In this document: positions 11,171 to 22,254 of the stretch, piece by piece
Numbering within the stretch: the first letter of the stretch is position 1
How the letters are laid out: every line of letters starts with the position of its first letter
Source: Carnegiea gigantea
Lineage: Eukaryota > Streptophyta > Magnoliopsida > Caryophyllales > Cactaceae
Length of the DNA: 64,000 bases
Direction of reading: 5' to 3'
Assembly: GCA_029747015.1 (NCBI GenBank)
Contig: JAKOGI010000145.1
Location: forward strand, 803,501-867,500
Notes under the pieces: model-generated
The model's input: only the letters and a program-made list of their open reading frames with translations
Told to the model about the DNA's origin: nothing
Databases searched by the model: none
Position numbers and translations under genes: made by a program

Positions 11171-11546
11171 TGTTGGAATTATGAGAGTGAAGCTGAAGTG
11201 TAATGGACCAAGTTATGAAAATAGAATTTGCTATTGAAAGATGGCATTGATGAAAATTACAAAGGGGAGATGAATACATTATAAGTGAAGGGAAAGCTCC
11301 TGCTTTGGAAGCTTATTGCTCCACATACCAAGGGTTACAACTGATGCCTATTTATACTTGTCCTAAGGCCTTACAACTTATGAAAATAGCTTGATATTTT
11401 AACCATTCACTAGAACATTCTAGGAATTTTTCTATTATACTATCTAGATAATTTTATTAGTTTTAAATCTTTTCTAGATTTTCATAGATATTACACATGA
11501 CTGTTAATGATATGTAAGATTTTTCTAGATTATTCTATTTCTAACA
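11171..11546 (-). repeat. 5' LTR (right) of the 6969-11546 element
   Basis: It has intact TG...CA-type ends (plus strand tgttggaatt ... tttctaaca). TATA box at 11350-11356 and GAA-TTC site at 11413-11425, at the same spacing as in the left LTR. Confidence 0.85.
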
Positions 11547-11551
11547 AGAAT

Positions 11552-12166
11552 TGCTAGCCCTAAAAAAGAAGGCAGGTTACACATTGTTTCTTGTAGAAAA
11601 AATTTAATTGACCTATAAACATGGTAATGTGGCTCTCTCAGAACATGTAGTAAAGTAGATATCCACGCTCTCCATAATAGATGTAAGATGAATGTACAAA
11701 ATATTTAGAGCTTTTTGGATGTATCTAAACCCAGGGAGCAATTCAACTAATGCCATTGTGATTCAGCAGCTACCGGTTTTTGGTTTTCCTACAAATGAAT
11801 AGAGTAAAATCTGTGACTGACATTTATTGATTCCCTGAACCTGAAATGCAATCATATGATGCCCGTGCCAAGTATAAAAGAAATGTCATCCATTGATGTG
11901 ATGCATGACTTAGAGATGCAATTTCTTTTCATCTCTCCTCATATTGATATAAGAACTATGAGCAGCACGCTGATGATCAGGCAGAAGACCCGTGGTACAC
12001 AGGCTCTTCTTTTGACCATCCTATATCTGTGTTCAACAGATGCGACAGTTGCACACTGCAAGTTAAGTTAAAAATTCAGAAAATCCCTTGAAAATGAGAC
12101 TTGAAAATGAGACTACAGGTCTCATAGCAAAAGGGTGACTAACACACAATGAACCTTACCTAACAG
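11552..12166. other. 3' flank of the coiled-coil gene
   Basis: Probably holds the 3' UTR of the minus-strand gene. A minus-strand AATAAA hexamer at 11823-11828 is the best poly(A) signal candidate, about 340 bases past the stop. The retroelement begins only about 280 bases further on. Confidence 0.4.
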
Positions 12167-15100
12167 TCAAAATAATCCCCAAGGATCATCAACTGGAGAA
12201 ACAGTGGAAAGCAGTGTGGCCCTTAGTCCATCAATCTGCTCTTGGACTTGTTTGTTTTCTTCATTTGCTCTCTGGATCTGTGCTCCTAGGGCTGCAAGCA
12301 ATTTGACAATGTCAATGCAAGCTAATATGAGCCTGTGGAACCTGCTCAAATATGTTTATCATAAAGTATCATAGTATTTAATAATTTTTTTTTTCATTTT
12401 TTTCTTTTTTTGTAGCACCTGGTACTTGAATACAAACATCATCATATTTCACATGATTCATTGTGCATACGATTAATGGCGAGACAAGCTAAAAGTATCT
12501 TTAGTTGGTGGCGCCTTATTTTTTTTTTTTTTTTGGGGGGGGGGGGGAATTTAATCACAATATGTGAACGAGAGAACATTCAGGACATCAACAAGCCTGC
12601 TGACCACTAGATTTTCAAAAATCACACTTTAAAGAAGCTTGTAGGGGTAAAGCTACCTACATATAGGTCTCTCCAAACTTGCAAAAGCAGGACCCACACT
12701 AAGAGTCGTTGTAGTACTGTTTCTGCCAACCTGATAATTCAATTCGCAAAGGAAACTTTCATTGCTATTTCAGAAATTTCAGACGTTGAGGCTAAATTCT
12801 GATTTCCCAGTGCAAATCCATAGTTAACACAGCAAGTCCGGGGCTTTGATTGGACTGAACAAGAGAACTAGTTTCCAAGAGAGCTGATTGAGAAGGGAGC
12901 TGAGCAGCTCTAGCATGAGTTACAGCAAGGCAATACTCAGCAGTTTCAGAGGGTTAACCTCCATCTGATCTGAGAAACTTGTTTTGATAATTCGAGAACA
13001 GTGGCATTTTCCTAGGGTTGCAAGAGTCAATCAGGGCACGTCTTCAACTTGAGAATGGACTGCGTCAAATTCCTTACTATGCTATCCTCTCTATTTATTT
13101 CATTGTAAGGTAGTAACGGGAGAATGTTGGGGGTCAGATGGGAGCAACTTGCTAGATGTGGGTTGCCAAGGCACTCAATTCAAAGCACAATCATTATGAA
13201 GGCAGGTATAGTAATGAATGATGATATTGCCTCAGGTCATGCGTGCATTAAAATGAGAGAATATCTTTCTTGAAATATGTCTTAAATTCTCAGCTGCCTA
13301 ATAACCCTACAAAACAGCTCCATGCATGCTCCTAATTCCTTGTCCTTTGTCAACAAGAATGAGGATGTGTTACATAATTCAGAGCTGCAGGACAGAGTGC
13401 ACAGAGCAAGCCCATGGAAGTCTTGGTAAAAGTGGAACCAGTGCACAGTGGTTTCCATTGTAATCCTAGGCTGTTAGTGAATGGTGACGGTTTGAGTATG
13501 CAACCAACCAAATTACAAAAGACAGGTAGGGTTCTTGCCACCTTACTGACAAAAATCCATGTGGGACAACTAGAATAACAGCCATCCCTACTTGACTATA
13601 AACAACAAGCAATAATCAAAGCATAGGTTAATCATCAAACAAATGAGCTGGAGTGCCTCCTAGTGCAGGGTCTTGAAGGTTGGCAGATGCATGCAACATT
13701 ACCTGTACAATTGAGTTATGAAGAGGCAATTTGGTGGTCTCAAGATTGAAAGGCATGAATTGGCTACTACTTCACAATTAAAGACTCTATGTAGGAAAGA
13801 AACAATATTTGAAATAAACATCAATACTTTGCCTCAGTTGAACCAAGTATCAGGTCTACACTACACATTACACAGCATGGCTCGTGATTCATGAACACCA
13901 AGAAGAATTCGTTAGCCTGCATCTGAGCGAAGAGACAAGAACTTGATGCAAGAAATATGGATAACACACTAAAATGTAAGAGGCTCCCTAAGGTAACTAG
14001 ATAAGAACATGAGCCAACTGGTGCACCCATGCAGCTAAGGAAGACAGTGACGCAACCAACTAGTATGAACTATGAATGTCAACGGGAAGTTGGATTCCAC
14101 TATAATTTCCAAGATAGACTTTGGCAAGTAACTAAAAAAAGACTTTGCAGCTGCAGCACATATTGAGCCATATTCATTTTTCTAAAGTGGACATAAGAGC
14201 TCGAACATAGGCAAGGAGTTCAGTGATATAGGGTCATCGCTAATGAACAATTTGTGTTCTACATAAGAATGTTACAAATTCAATAAACGAAAGCCAGGGC
14301 CATACTGTTGTTAGAACTCTGAAGATCTTCGAGAATCTCCTCCAAGAATGCTGACACTGAATTAGTTACACTACTGTTTGTCTGATGCAGGCTGTCTATC
14401 TCATTCTTAAGAGATTCTTTCTCCAACAACAGTGACCTCAATTCATCGCATTCATCACTAGCAATGCTCCTTTGAAATTGTATGCATGACTCTGCAAAAT
14501 TCTGCCTATCCAAAGAGAAAGATTCAGTAATTTGTTATCTCAAAAAGATAATATACTTTTAATGTTGAAAATCAAACTACATGGATCTCATTATTACTTG
14601 TGACCCTTGGGTCAATGATTGCACAGAGTCTGCAAGGATTTACTTAGTCATTCTTTATCTGAAAGTCAATCCTGTGTCATGTAATCAAAGCTAATTTGGG
14701 GGACGAAACATATCCGCAAGAATGGAATATGCTTTTAACAATAGCACACTACTGGAATGGGAAATTTTTTTCAAATGGGTTATAATGTACTATAGCTCTA
14801 TGCCCCGCTAAAATGTCCCCTACTTCTTTCTATGGAGCTGTAAGCAATCTACAGTTCAATTGAACCAACCTCCCAGTAATTCAACAGTGACATTTCCTCC
14901 CCCCTCCCCCCCCCCAAAAAAAATAAAAAGAAAAAAGAAATTACCACCCCACCTAGGCAGGATTATAAGGGTACGCATTTGGCTTTGGATTTGGATGTCA
15001 CACTATTTCAAGAAGCAAAAAAAGGGAAGCATATCAGCTCCGGTTAATTAGATAGGGTCTGGAGATGATGAGAAGTCAATTACTGGATGATTATGCACTG

Positions 15101-17197
15101 AACGGATAAAATGCTCATACCATCTTGACATAAGGTATTCTCATGCTTAGTCCTCTCCACAATGTTATCACATGAAGTACAAACTTCAGACATGGTCGCT
15201 ACCAGTCACCTATCCTCACTATCACAAAGTTAGCAAGTCACAAAGCCAATCAACAATTTCACATGCTCTTATGAAGATTCACTATTTTTCCAGAAAATTA
15301 CTCAAACTGAACTATAGATTTCATCAAATGAACCTTAATGTCTCCCCCTTTTCAAAATAGCACCTATGATGACATTACTAGGAGCACCTCCTTGGTCACT
15401 TATTCCCTGAACGCAAATGACTACTTTATGCACACATTTAGTCAATTGTAGGCTTTGAAAAAGTTTGTTCCCAGAATGGGGAGGGTGAGCATATGGAGCA
15501 TTCCTGATAACAAGAAAGATATCGATGACTCTTGTAATTTCATTTTTTTTTTTTTTTTTGGGGGAAACTTTCAGATCAGATCAGAGAGCTCCAATAGAAA
15601 TTTGTAGGCTCCATCTACAAGTTTGCAAGCTCCACCAAACATTTTCCAGCCCTCTTCGAAAATTTCAGAGTTCACCTACAAATTTCATAGCTTATCCATA
15701 GTTTTTTAAGCAGATCAGATGAAATCAATAGAGCCATTCAAATGTAGAAGGGTACATTCTGCAGACGGAAATTACACAAAATTGGGTGGAAAAGAAAAAA
15801 TTTAGAACGTTGTGGGCCTTGCTGAACAAACCTTTGCTTTTGTGATTTCTCGAGTTTCTTTTCAAAGAAATTACCAACTTGATAAAAGGAATCTCAAAGT
15901 ACAAAAGGCCAGCAATCATCAATTGGAGCGTGAATGACAACAGCTCCCACCAGGCAGACTTAAGTTGACATGAAGTGTAGATTCTTCAATACCCTTGGAC
16001 AGGGACAACATCACCAATCAAAGCGCAATAAAATAAACAGTTCCGAATCTTAGAAGTCCCTTGAACTGGGTGCTACAATTCAACTTGTGAGGTTCAAAAT
16101 TCAGGAATACTCTTGAGCCTCCAGTCTTACAGAAATCCATTATCTCCTAAAAGCAAAATGACTCATGCAGAACAATCATTATTTGACATTGGATGAGGGA
16201 AAGCATCCCCTCCCCCCCCCCCCCCCCAAAAAAAATCCTTCATGATCTATGCACAAGATCTTAACTTCTAGGCATGGGAAGGTCTTTAGTTATGGCTTAA
16301 AGCATCTAAAACTTCTGATTTTTAGACACAAAGGAACTCATGAATGAAGGAAAGGAGACAGGATCTATGCGTGATTAGAATGAAACACAAAGAAGCCTAC
16401 AGCTTTGGAGAATACCGCTTCTTATGCAATCTCTCAATTAGGCCATCCCTCTTCCTTGTTTGACGGTTTATTTCTTCTAGCAGAGCTGTTATGGAGTTTC
16501 TTGAGTTAACTACGAACAGAAAAAGGGACCCATTTATGATCACATAGAAAAACATATGCAGATGAAGGAAGTGAAGCATGCAACAAAACCAATCACAGTC
16601 GAGCAAGACAGATCATCCTCTTATTAACATTACGAATTCCTTAATTAAGGTGTTTGGACCTAAGAGAAATCATAGAAAATAAATTGGAATGGAGACAAAA
16701 TCAGAAGGAAGAAAAGGCAAAATGTGATTTTGATTGCAGTTCGGATATCTGAACCTCATTGTTCTGGCAATTCATCATCGAAAAGCTCAATTCAAGTGAA
16801 ACTGTGGACGATCATTTTCATAGACAGCACACTAATATCGGCATATCCGTATTACCTGCCACAGCCATTAGACCACTCAGCTCAAACTGAGACAAGTAGA
16901 GCAATTTCACAAGCTCAGATTCTCGGGCTTTAAGTGCAGTCTCAATCTCGTCACACTTGACGATTTCCGACTCGATCTCTCTGGTAGTTTGAATATTCGC
17001 CTCGACTTCTTCGTTAACCTACCAAAAATTTCAAACATTATCGATGAACGAGAACAAACAACGAAACCCTAGCTCTGATAAAAGATTTAGAGTTGAAAAG
17101 AAGCAAAATCGTTGAGGAGAAATGGTGACTAGAAAACCTTGTCGAGCATATCCTTGAGAGCAGAAATTTGGCAGAGGATCGCCCCTGAGTCGTCCAT
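12167..17197 (-). CDS. Five-exon gene for a 213-residue coiled-coil protein
   Basis: Proposed exons on the minus strand: 17138-17197, 16856-17018, 16416-16509, 14306-14505, 12167-12291, separated by introns of 119, 346, 1910 and 2014 bases. Every junction has GT...AG, and the phases (0, 1, 2, 1) add up to exactly 642 bases ending in TGA. The protein starts MDDSGAILCQ and ends SPVDDPWGLF. It is almost entirely charged heptad-like helix (for example VNEEVEANIQTTREIESEIV and QIQRANEENKQVQEQIDGL), without a signal peptide or membrane segment. A second acceptor 33 bases upstream of the last exon keeps the frame and would add 11 residues. It looks like a conserved small plant coiled-coil protein; I cannot name the family. 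Introns contain homopolymer tracts but no obvious transposon. Confidence 0.8.
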
Positions 17198-17419
17198 TCC
17201 CCTCTCTCCCCTCACACCTCTCGAAATCCCGCCAGATGGTTTTAAGTCCAAAAGATCGCTGACAGTGATGACAGTTAAATAGTACTCGTTAATCAATTTG
17301 CTTGCAACTAACCGATTGTTGCATAGCAAATTATCAATAACTGCAATTATTATGACAGACAAGAACAATCCAAAGCCTACCAAGTGCCTAGAATTGCACG
17401 ACAATACAAGTTAGACCTG

Positions 17420-17815
17420 ACATTAACTTGAAAAAAGTAAAATAAATATTTAATCTCCAAAAATGAGTATACAATGACTTAAAAATATTGAATTAAACTC
17501 AAAAGTTATCAAAAGCAAATGTAGGCGCATAACAAAACTAATGATGATTATGAATTGATCATTATTTTTCAAATGATAATTATTATTAATCACCAGTTGA
17601 TAGAAGAGCGCTTATTGCCTAAAAAGCCGAGGACCATGGGACAAACTTTGTATAATTTAATGCAAGTTTTGGTGCCTCTATTTTTGGACGTTCGTGAGTA
17701 GTGACTTCTTGCACCAATACCATTAATAACTAACGCCATTTATACCTATAATAATACTGGCACACAAACATAAAGACTAGGAACTCATCTTGTGCTACCT
17801 GCTAAGCATTAGTGG
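17420..17815. repeat. Non-coding repeat block, copy A
   Basis: Shares many words in order with copy B (19420-19666, continued beyond the LINE): ctcaaaagttatcaaaa, ggtgcctctatttttggac versus ggtgcccacatttttggac, and the tggcacac-aacata-aaa-ctcatct block that reappears at 36728-36775. It lies upstream of the coiled-coil gene. Confidence 0.6.
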
Positions 17816-19419
17816 TAGAATGTGATATGGAACTGGATCAGTAACGACTTATGAATAATCAGAATCAAGTTGGTTCGAGTCCTACCATTACAGTTGATGT
17901 CATTAGAACACCGTATCAGACTAAGCAGGGTTATACAAACCCTAATTAGACGTCAGCAGTGAGGTCTGGAGGCGTAGGAATGCCTAATAATCCAAATTGT
18001 GTTCATCGACTTCAATGTATTTTTTTTTTTTTTGAACATCGGCAAGCTATTATGCAATTTCATGAACATGCATATGTGCGACACAGCATATTTAACTTGA
18101 AAAAATGTCATTTTGATCGAGCTATATAATGTTTCATTGTTAAATCATTATAAATCAAATCCAATGAAACGAACTAATGAATTATCAAAATAATCTCTTA
18201 CTGAGTCAACAACTCTGATAAGATATGGACTAATAGGCAAGAGAAATAGCTCGTACAAAAAGCAAGAAATAAAACCCTAGAAAGTGAAACCTAACTCCCA
18301 CAGGAGTGAAATAAACTCTGACTCTCCCAAGAAAGAGAAAAATTGTAATTCTTGGAAACAGAGAAAATCTAGTAAAATAAAACAACAATACCATTCTATA
18401 TTAAAATTCACTGAATGTATCAAAGTAAAAGAAATTTACTAGGGGCTATAATTAGGCCAATAGCAGCCCCAACGAGCTAAAAAAGAGCATGAAGGATGGA
18501 TGTGAAATTAGAATTTAAGGAGCAGGAGGAGGATCGGAATATAATTCATTACACCCTTCTGTTCTAAAATATAGGCAAACGATGAAAATTTTCAAGTAAA
18601 TATTATTTAATACACCCTTTTTTATTGTTTTGAAAAAGAATTTTAGTATTAATAACAGTCAAAAGAAGCAACGTATTTTCTTGCCACTTAGTGACTGATG
18701 CATGTCAATAAGCACAATTATTATGACTACGCAATTATAAACACAAATTTCGAGTCTAAATTATAAATAAGACAAGATCTTGAAATAAATTTAATTTGTA
18801 TTAACTTTTGGACAATATGGATGTAATCTCTACGTGTTTGTTACGAATGGACAAATGAAATTCCTCTGATTTACTTGATAGATGGCCGGCTGTCTTGAAT
18901 TTCAATCAAGTTGACTAAGTTGACTTTTGTTGACGAATTTGATTTGAAGTTCTTGAATGAGGACCTATGAGATTTAATCTCAATCTAGAAGAGTATTTGA
19001 TCTCTTAGGAGTGGATGGTACGAACTTGCAGTGCTTGTTGCATTCTTCTAAAGAATAGAACGCTTAAGCCTTTTCTAAGTTGTTGGATTGCTCCCATGGT
19101 GAATGAGTTTTTGACCATGAAAGGGGAAGGGGTGGCTCTATTTATAAGGATAGAATCCGCTCCCACCACTAGGGTTTGTGACTTGTCCACTTGGGTTGTT
19201 GATTAGGCTTTTGATTGGTAGTTACTCGCGTTGTGACTTGGTGGTCGGTGTCGGTTATTTACTTGGCTCCCAATTTAAGGCCAATTTATTTAAATAAATT
19301 AAATCAATTAAAATGAGTTCACTCAAAATGATCAATTTGAATTTATTTTTGATATGACATATATTATTAAGAATTTAGTGCCTATAAGGTCTATCGAGAA
19401 TTCTGCACAACAATTTAAG
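17816..19419. other. Intergenic sequence, no gene recognised
   Basis: AT-rich DNA with a T-run near 18020. Short frames on both strands at 19005-19206 show no recognisable domain and are treated as chance. Confidence 0.4.
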
Positions 19420-19666
19420 TTAAACTTAAGATTCATTTGGAAAAAATAAATAAATATTGTTCTCCAAATATGATTATAAAGCAACTTTAAAATAATGAAT
19501 CAAAACTCAAAAGTTATCAAAACAAATGTGGACCCATAAAAAAATGAATAATAGTCAAGAAATGAAGTTCATCATTACCTATTGATAAAGAGTACTTATT
19601 CAAATTTTAAAAAAATAACTTTGGGAGAAACTTTTTTTTTGGGTGTCAGTTTGGTGCCTACATTTT
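19420..19666. repeat. Non-coding repeat block, copy B (left part), with LINE target site
   Basis: Homologous to 17430-17690. It ends in ggtgcctacatttt (19653-19666), which recurs as ggtgcccacatttt at 35650-35663: a 14-bp target duplication with one mismatch that brackets the LINE. Confidence 0.65.
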
Positions 19667-19821
19667 CTTCTTGATAGAAAAAAGGGGAGGGCATTATATT
19701 AAGTTGTCATTGATGCAGGCATACACATCATTTGAGACCCGAGACAAAATGTCTTCAGGAACGACAAACTCCCACAACATACCCTCTAGGTAGACAGGTT
19801 GTCTATGAGTGAGGTCATGAG

Positions 19822-20351
19822 TTATCCTATTACTCCCTCTCTTAACAAAGGACCAGGAAGCAAATTAAAGTTTTCAGCAAAAGAGAGAATATCTTGAACA
19901 AAGAAACCAACGGAAGTATCATGAATATGGCATGACTTGAGCATGTTGATCAAGGGGAGGCAATCTCCCTCAATGACCACATTGCGGACACCGAATTTGA
20001 AAGCACACTTCATGGCATATAGACAAGACTTGGCTTCTTCGATGAGAGGACCTGAAGTAGCATGGCCATGCTTCGTCTAGGCTACGACCACGTCCCCACG
20101 ATGGCTCCAAAGGACAAACCCCGTCCCCAGAAGCCAGTGTTAACTGAGGCACCATCAAGATTAAATTTGAGGCAGCCGGATGCAGGAGGGCTCCAAGTCA
20201 CTTTATATGGCGCTGGTTGAGGTGAAGACTGGGTTGCTTGGGCAAGGTGATAGCAGTAAACAAAATCAATGGCCTTTTTACCCAAAGAACTTAGGTTGCG
20301 GTCTGGGTTGTTGAAGATGAAATGATTTCTTGCGTTCCAACACTTCCACAC
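19822..20351 (-). pseudogene. LINE RNase H domain
   Basis: Minus-strand pieces show the plant LINE RNase H signature: CLKFNLDGASVN with the first catalytic Asp (about 20140-20175), then CAFKFGVRNVVIEGDCLPLI with a later Asp (about 19950-20010). The parts are in different frames, so at least one frameshift separates them. Confidence 0.75.
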
Positions 20352-20718
20352 GACCGATAAGAAATCACGAAGCGGCCAACATCAAGTGAATTCCTTGCGT
20401 TATCCAAACAGTCAACCAACGTATGGAACCATGCGGCCCATAGGGAATTGTCAAAGTCACAACCTTGCCAAATATGTGGCACAAGTGGGCAATCCAAAAT
20501 TGCATGGGTGTCCGTTTCTTCCATATGGCCACAAATGATGCAGCCCATGGAGAAAATGGGGACCCGTCTAGCAATGGCCATGGAACAAGGAAGGATAGTG
20601 GTTGCCGCTCGCCACCCAAAACGGCGTATGCGTGGAGGCACTTTGCAGCGCCAAATAGCACGCCAAATAGAGCAGTCGGACTTCGAGGAGGATTGGCAAG
20701 GGTGTCAGAGATAAGCAT
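20291..20718 (-). pseudogene. LINE zf-RVT zinc-binding region
   Basis: Minus-strand frames give IWRAIWRCKVPPRIRRFGWR, then CIICGHMEETDTHAILDCPL, the W...P.....W and C-x2-C...H...C pattern of the zf-RVT domain found after plant LINE reverse transcriptases. One frameshift lies near 20640. Confidence 0.75.
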
Positions 20719-21179
20719 ATGGTAGGCGGTTTCAACCGTGAAGAGGCCTTGAGAGTGATACTACCAAATAAGTTTGTCAGTGTGCAAAGAATCACATAGA
20801 AGAATACTTAGGATGAGCTTGGCATCGCAATCAAGGAAAACTTGGCACACCAAGTTAGTCTGCCAACAGGCCGAATCATGATCAATGAGGTCACTTACTG
20901 TGAAATTAGCCGACTCATATGGTTTTGGCGTGATGGGCTTGAAGGAATATGGATGAGGCAGTCATCCATCATCCCATTCTCTCAGTGTATGGCCATCCCC
21001 AACAAGCCATCGAGACCCACGAACAATCACATGTCGTGCACCTATTAAGCAGTGCCAAGTGAAGCTCGGTCGGCTTCTAAGAGAAGCATTAAGGAGCAGG
21101 GGCGGAGCCAGGATTTAAACCATGGGGGGCGAGATTAATAATACACATAATATAAACTTTAATAGTTATAAAAATGAAA

Positions 21180-21385
21180 TGCATAGCTACTACATTCAAG
21201 AAAGTTGTCCTCGACGAGATCTCATGTTTTGAAAGTAAAGCATGATATCGTCGTTCGAGAGACTTTTAAAAATATCAATCTCAAAATAAGTAACAACAGT
21301 ATCATTCAAAAATTCATCTGATATTTTGTTCTGCAATTTAGTCTTGATGAATTTCATCGCAGAGAACACTCTTTCAATAATATCA
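21180..21385 (-). pseudogene. hAT transposase C-terminal fragment
   Basis: Minus-strand translation includes VFSAMKFIKTKLQNKISDEF followed by LNDTVVTYFEIDIFKSL, the C-terminal dimerisation region of plant hAT transposases of the zinc-finger MYM/TTF-type group (family consensus ERVFSAMK...LRNK). The catalytic DDE-like core and the N-terminal zinc finger are missing. Confidence 0.8.
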
Positions 21386-21954
21386 ACCTAATATTTGAAT
21401 TGATGAGTAAATATCTAAATTAACCACTTATTCAACACAAATTCAATAAAAATTAGTAAACTAAACATAAATAAGGAAGTAATTACAAACAAAATTAGCC
21501 CAATTTTAAATCTTCGACTAATAAGACAATTAGATTAAAATCCTTATTTTCAATTCATGAATCATGAGTAATTCATTAAAATAATCAATTATTTAACACA
21601 AATCTAACTAAAATCAGTAAAATAAACATAATTATTACAAAATAACAAAATTAAAAACAAAAATTGAGTATTTTTGAGAATTACCTCAAATTAGGAGTTG
21701 AGATTTAGGAGTTAGGATGAGAGATGAGGAGGAGTGAAGCGGGGCCTGGCGGGCGGCGACGGCGGCCGGTTGGTGGACGGCGTGCCGGTGGGCGGCGGCT
21801 AAAGAGTGAGAGAGAGAGTGGGCACTGGGCAGGGGCTGACGTGCGAGCAAGGAGCAGCAGAGATGGGCGAGAAGGGTCGTGGACACTGGGCAGCAATAGC
21901 AAGGGCAGGTTAAATAAACTTCTAAAACTCAAAAAAAAAAAAAAACTGACGGGG

Positions 21955-22022
21955 CTGGTAGCAACAAGGATTCGAACACGCGACCCGTTGAAACGCGGAG
22001 GGGGAAACCAACCACGCGAGTA
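21955..22022 (-). other. tRNA-like Pol III promoter module in the hAT
   Basis: On the minus strand GTGTTCGAATCC (21968-21979) matches the B box, with a weaker A-box-like TCGCGTGGTTGG about 35 bases upstream and a long T-run (21931-21945) downstream. It could be a tRNA-derived SINE head or a chance match; it does not fold as an intact tRNA by eye. Confidence 0.35.
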
Positions 22023-22254
22023 AGGATAATTTTGTGAATTTTATCTGAACGAATTAATATATATATATTGTTTTTTCGGCAAAAATATCCCCCATTTAAT
22101 TTTTTTCCCCAAAAAGCTGGGGGGTCAATTGACCCCCCTTGCCTCTATGTAGCTCCGCCATTGTTAAGGAGGTTGTCATTAGGATAATACTTTGCCCGTA
22201 GAAGATGGGCAACAAGAGAATTACGATCCTTAATAAGTCGCCACACCTGCTTAG

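Larger units (their letters stand above)
6969..11546 (-). mobile_element. Non-autonomous copia-like LTR element with three LTRs
   Basis: The outer LTRs (6969-7364 and 11171-11546) are similar over their whole length, and the flanks carry a perfect 5-bp TSD, agaat, at 6964-6968 and 11547-11551. On the minus strand the right LTR is followed at once by a PBS (TGGTATCA at 11170 downward), and the left LTR is preceded by a purine-rich PPT, so the element reads right to left. A third, diverged LTR (8185-8767) lies inside with its own PPT-like and PBS-like neighbours. No protease, integrase or RT was recognised, so it is a non-autonomous derivative. A hAT-like MITE (10271-11109) interrupts the leader. 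PBS and PPT style suggest a Ty1/copia parent. Confidence 0.85.
21097..22163 (-). mobile_element. hAT deletion derivative inside the LINE
   Basis: Ends are CAGGGGCGGAGC (left) and, as complement of the right end, CAATGGCGGAGC; the perfect 8-bp TSD ttaaggag flanks it at 21089-21096 and 22164-22171. Length 1,067 bases. It keeps only a 3' fragment of a minus-strand transposase gene and a GC-rich 5' part, so it is non-autonomous. An inverted ggggggtcaattgacccccc sits near the right end (about 22120-22139). Confidence 0.9.

Noticed and set aside
20448..20725. Plus-strand open frames of 86-88 residues
   Set aside because: They are antisense shadows of the LINE zf-RVT region, which has clear domain motifs on the minus strand.
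21686..22023. GC-rich open frames on both strands (Arg/Gly- and Leu/Ser/Pro-rich)
   Set aside because: They lie in the GC-rich part of a hAT deletion derivative and are explained by composition; no domain seen.
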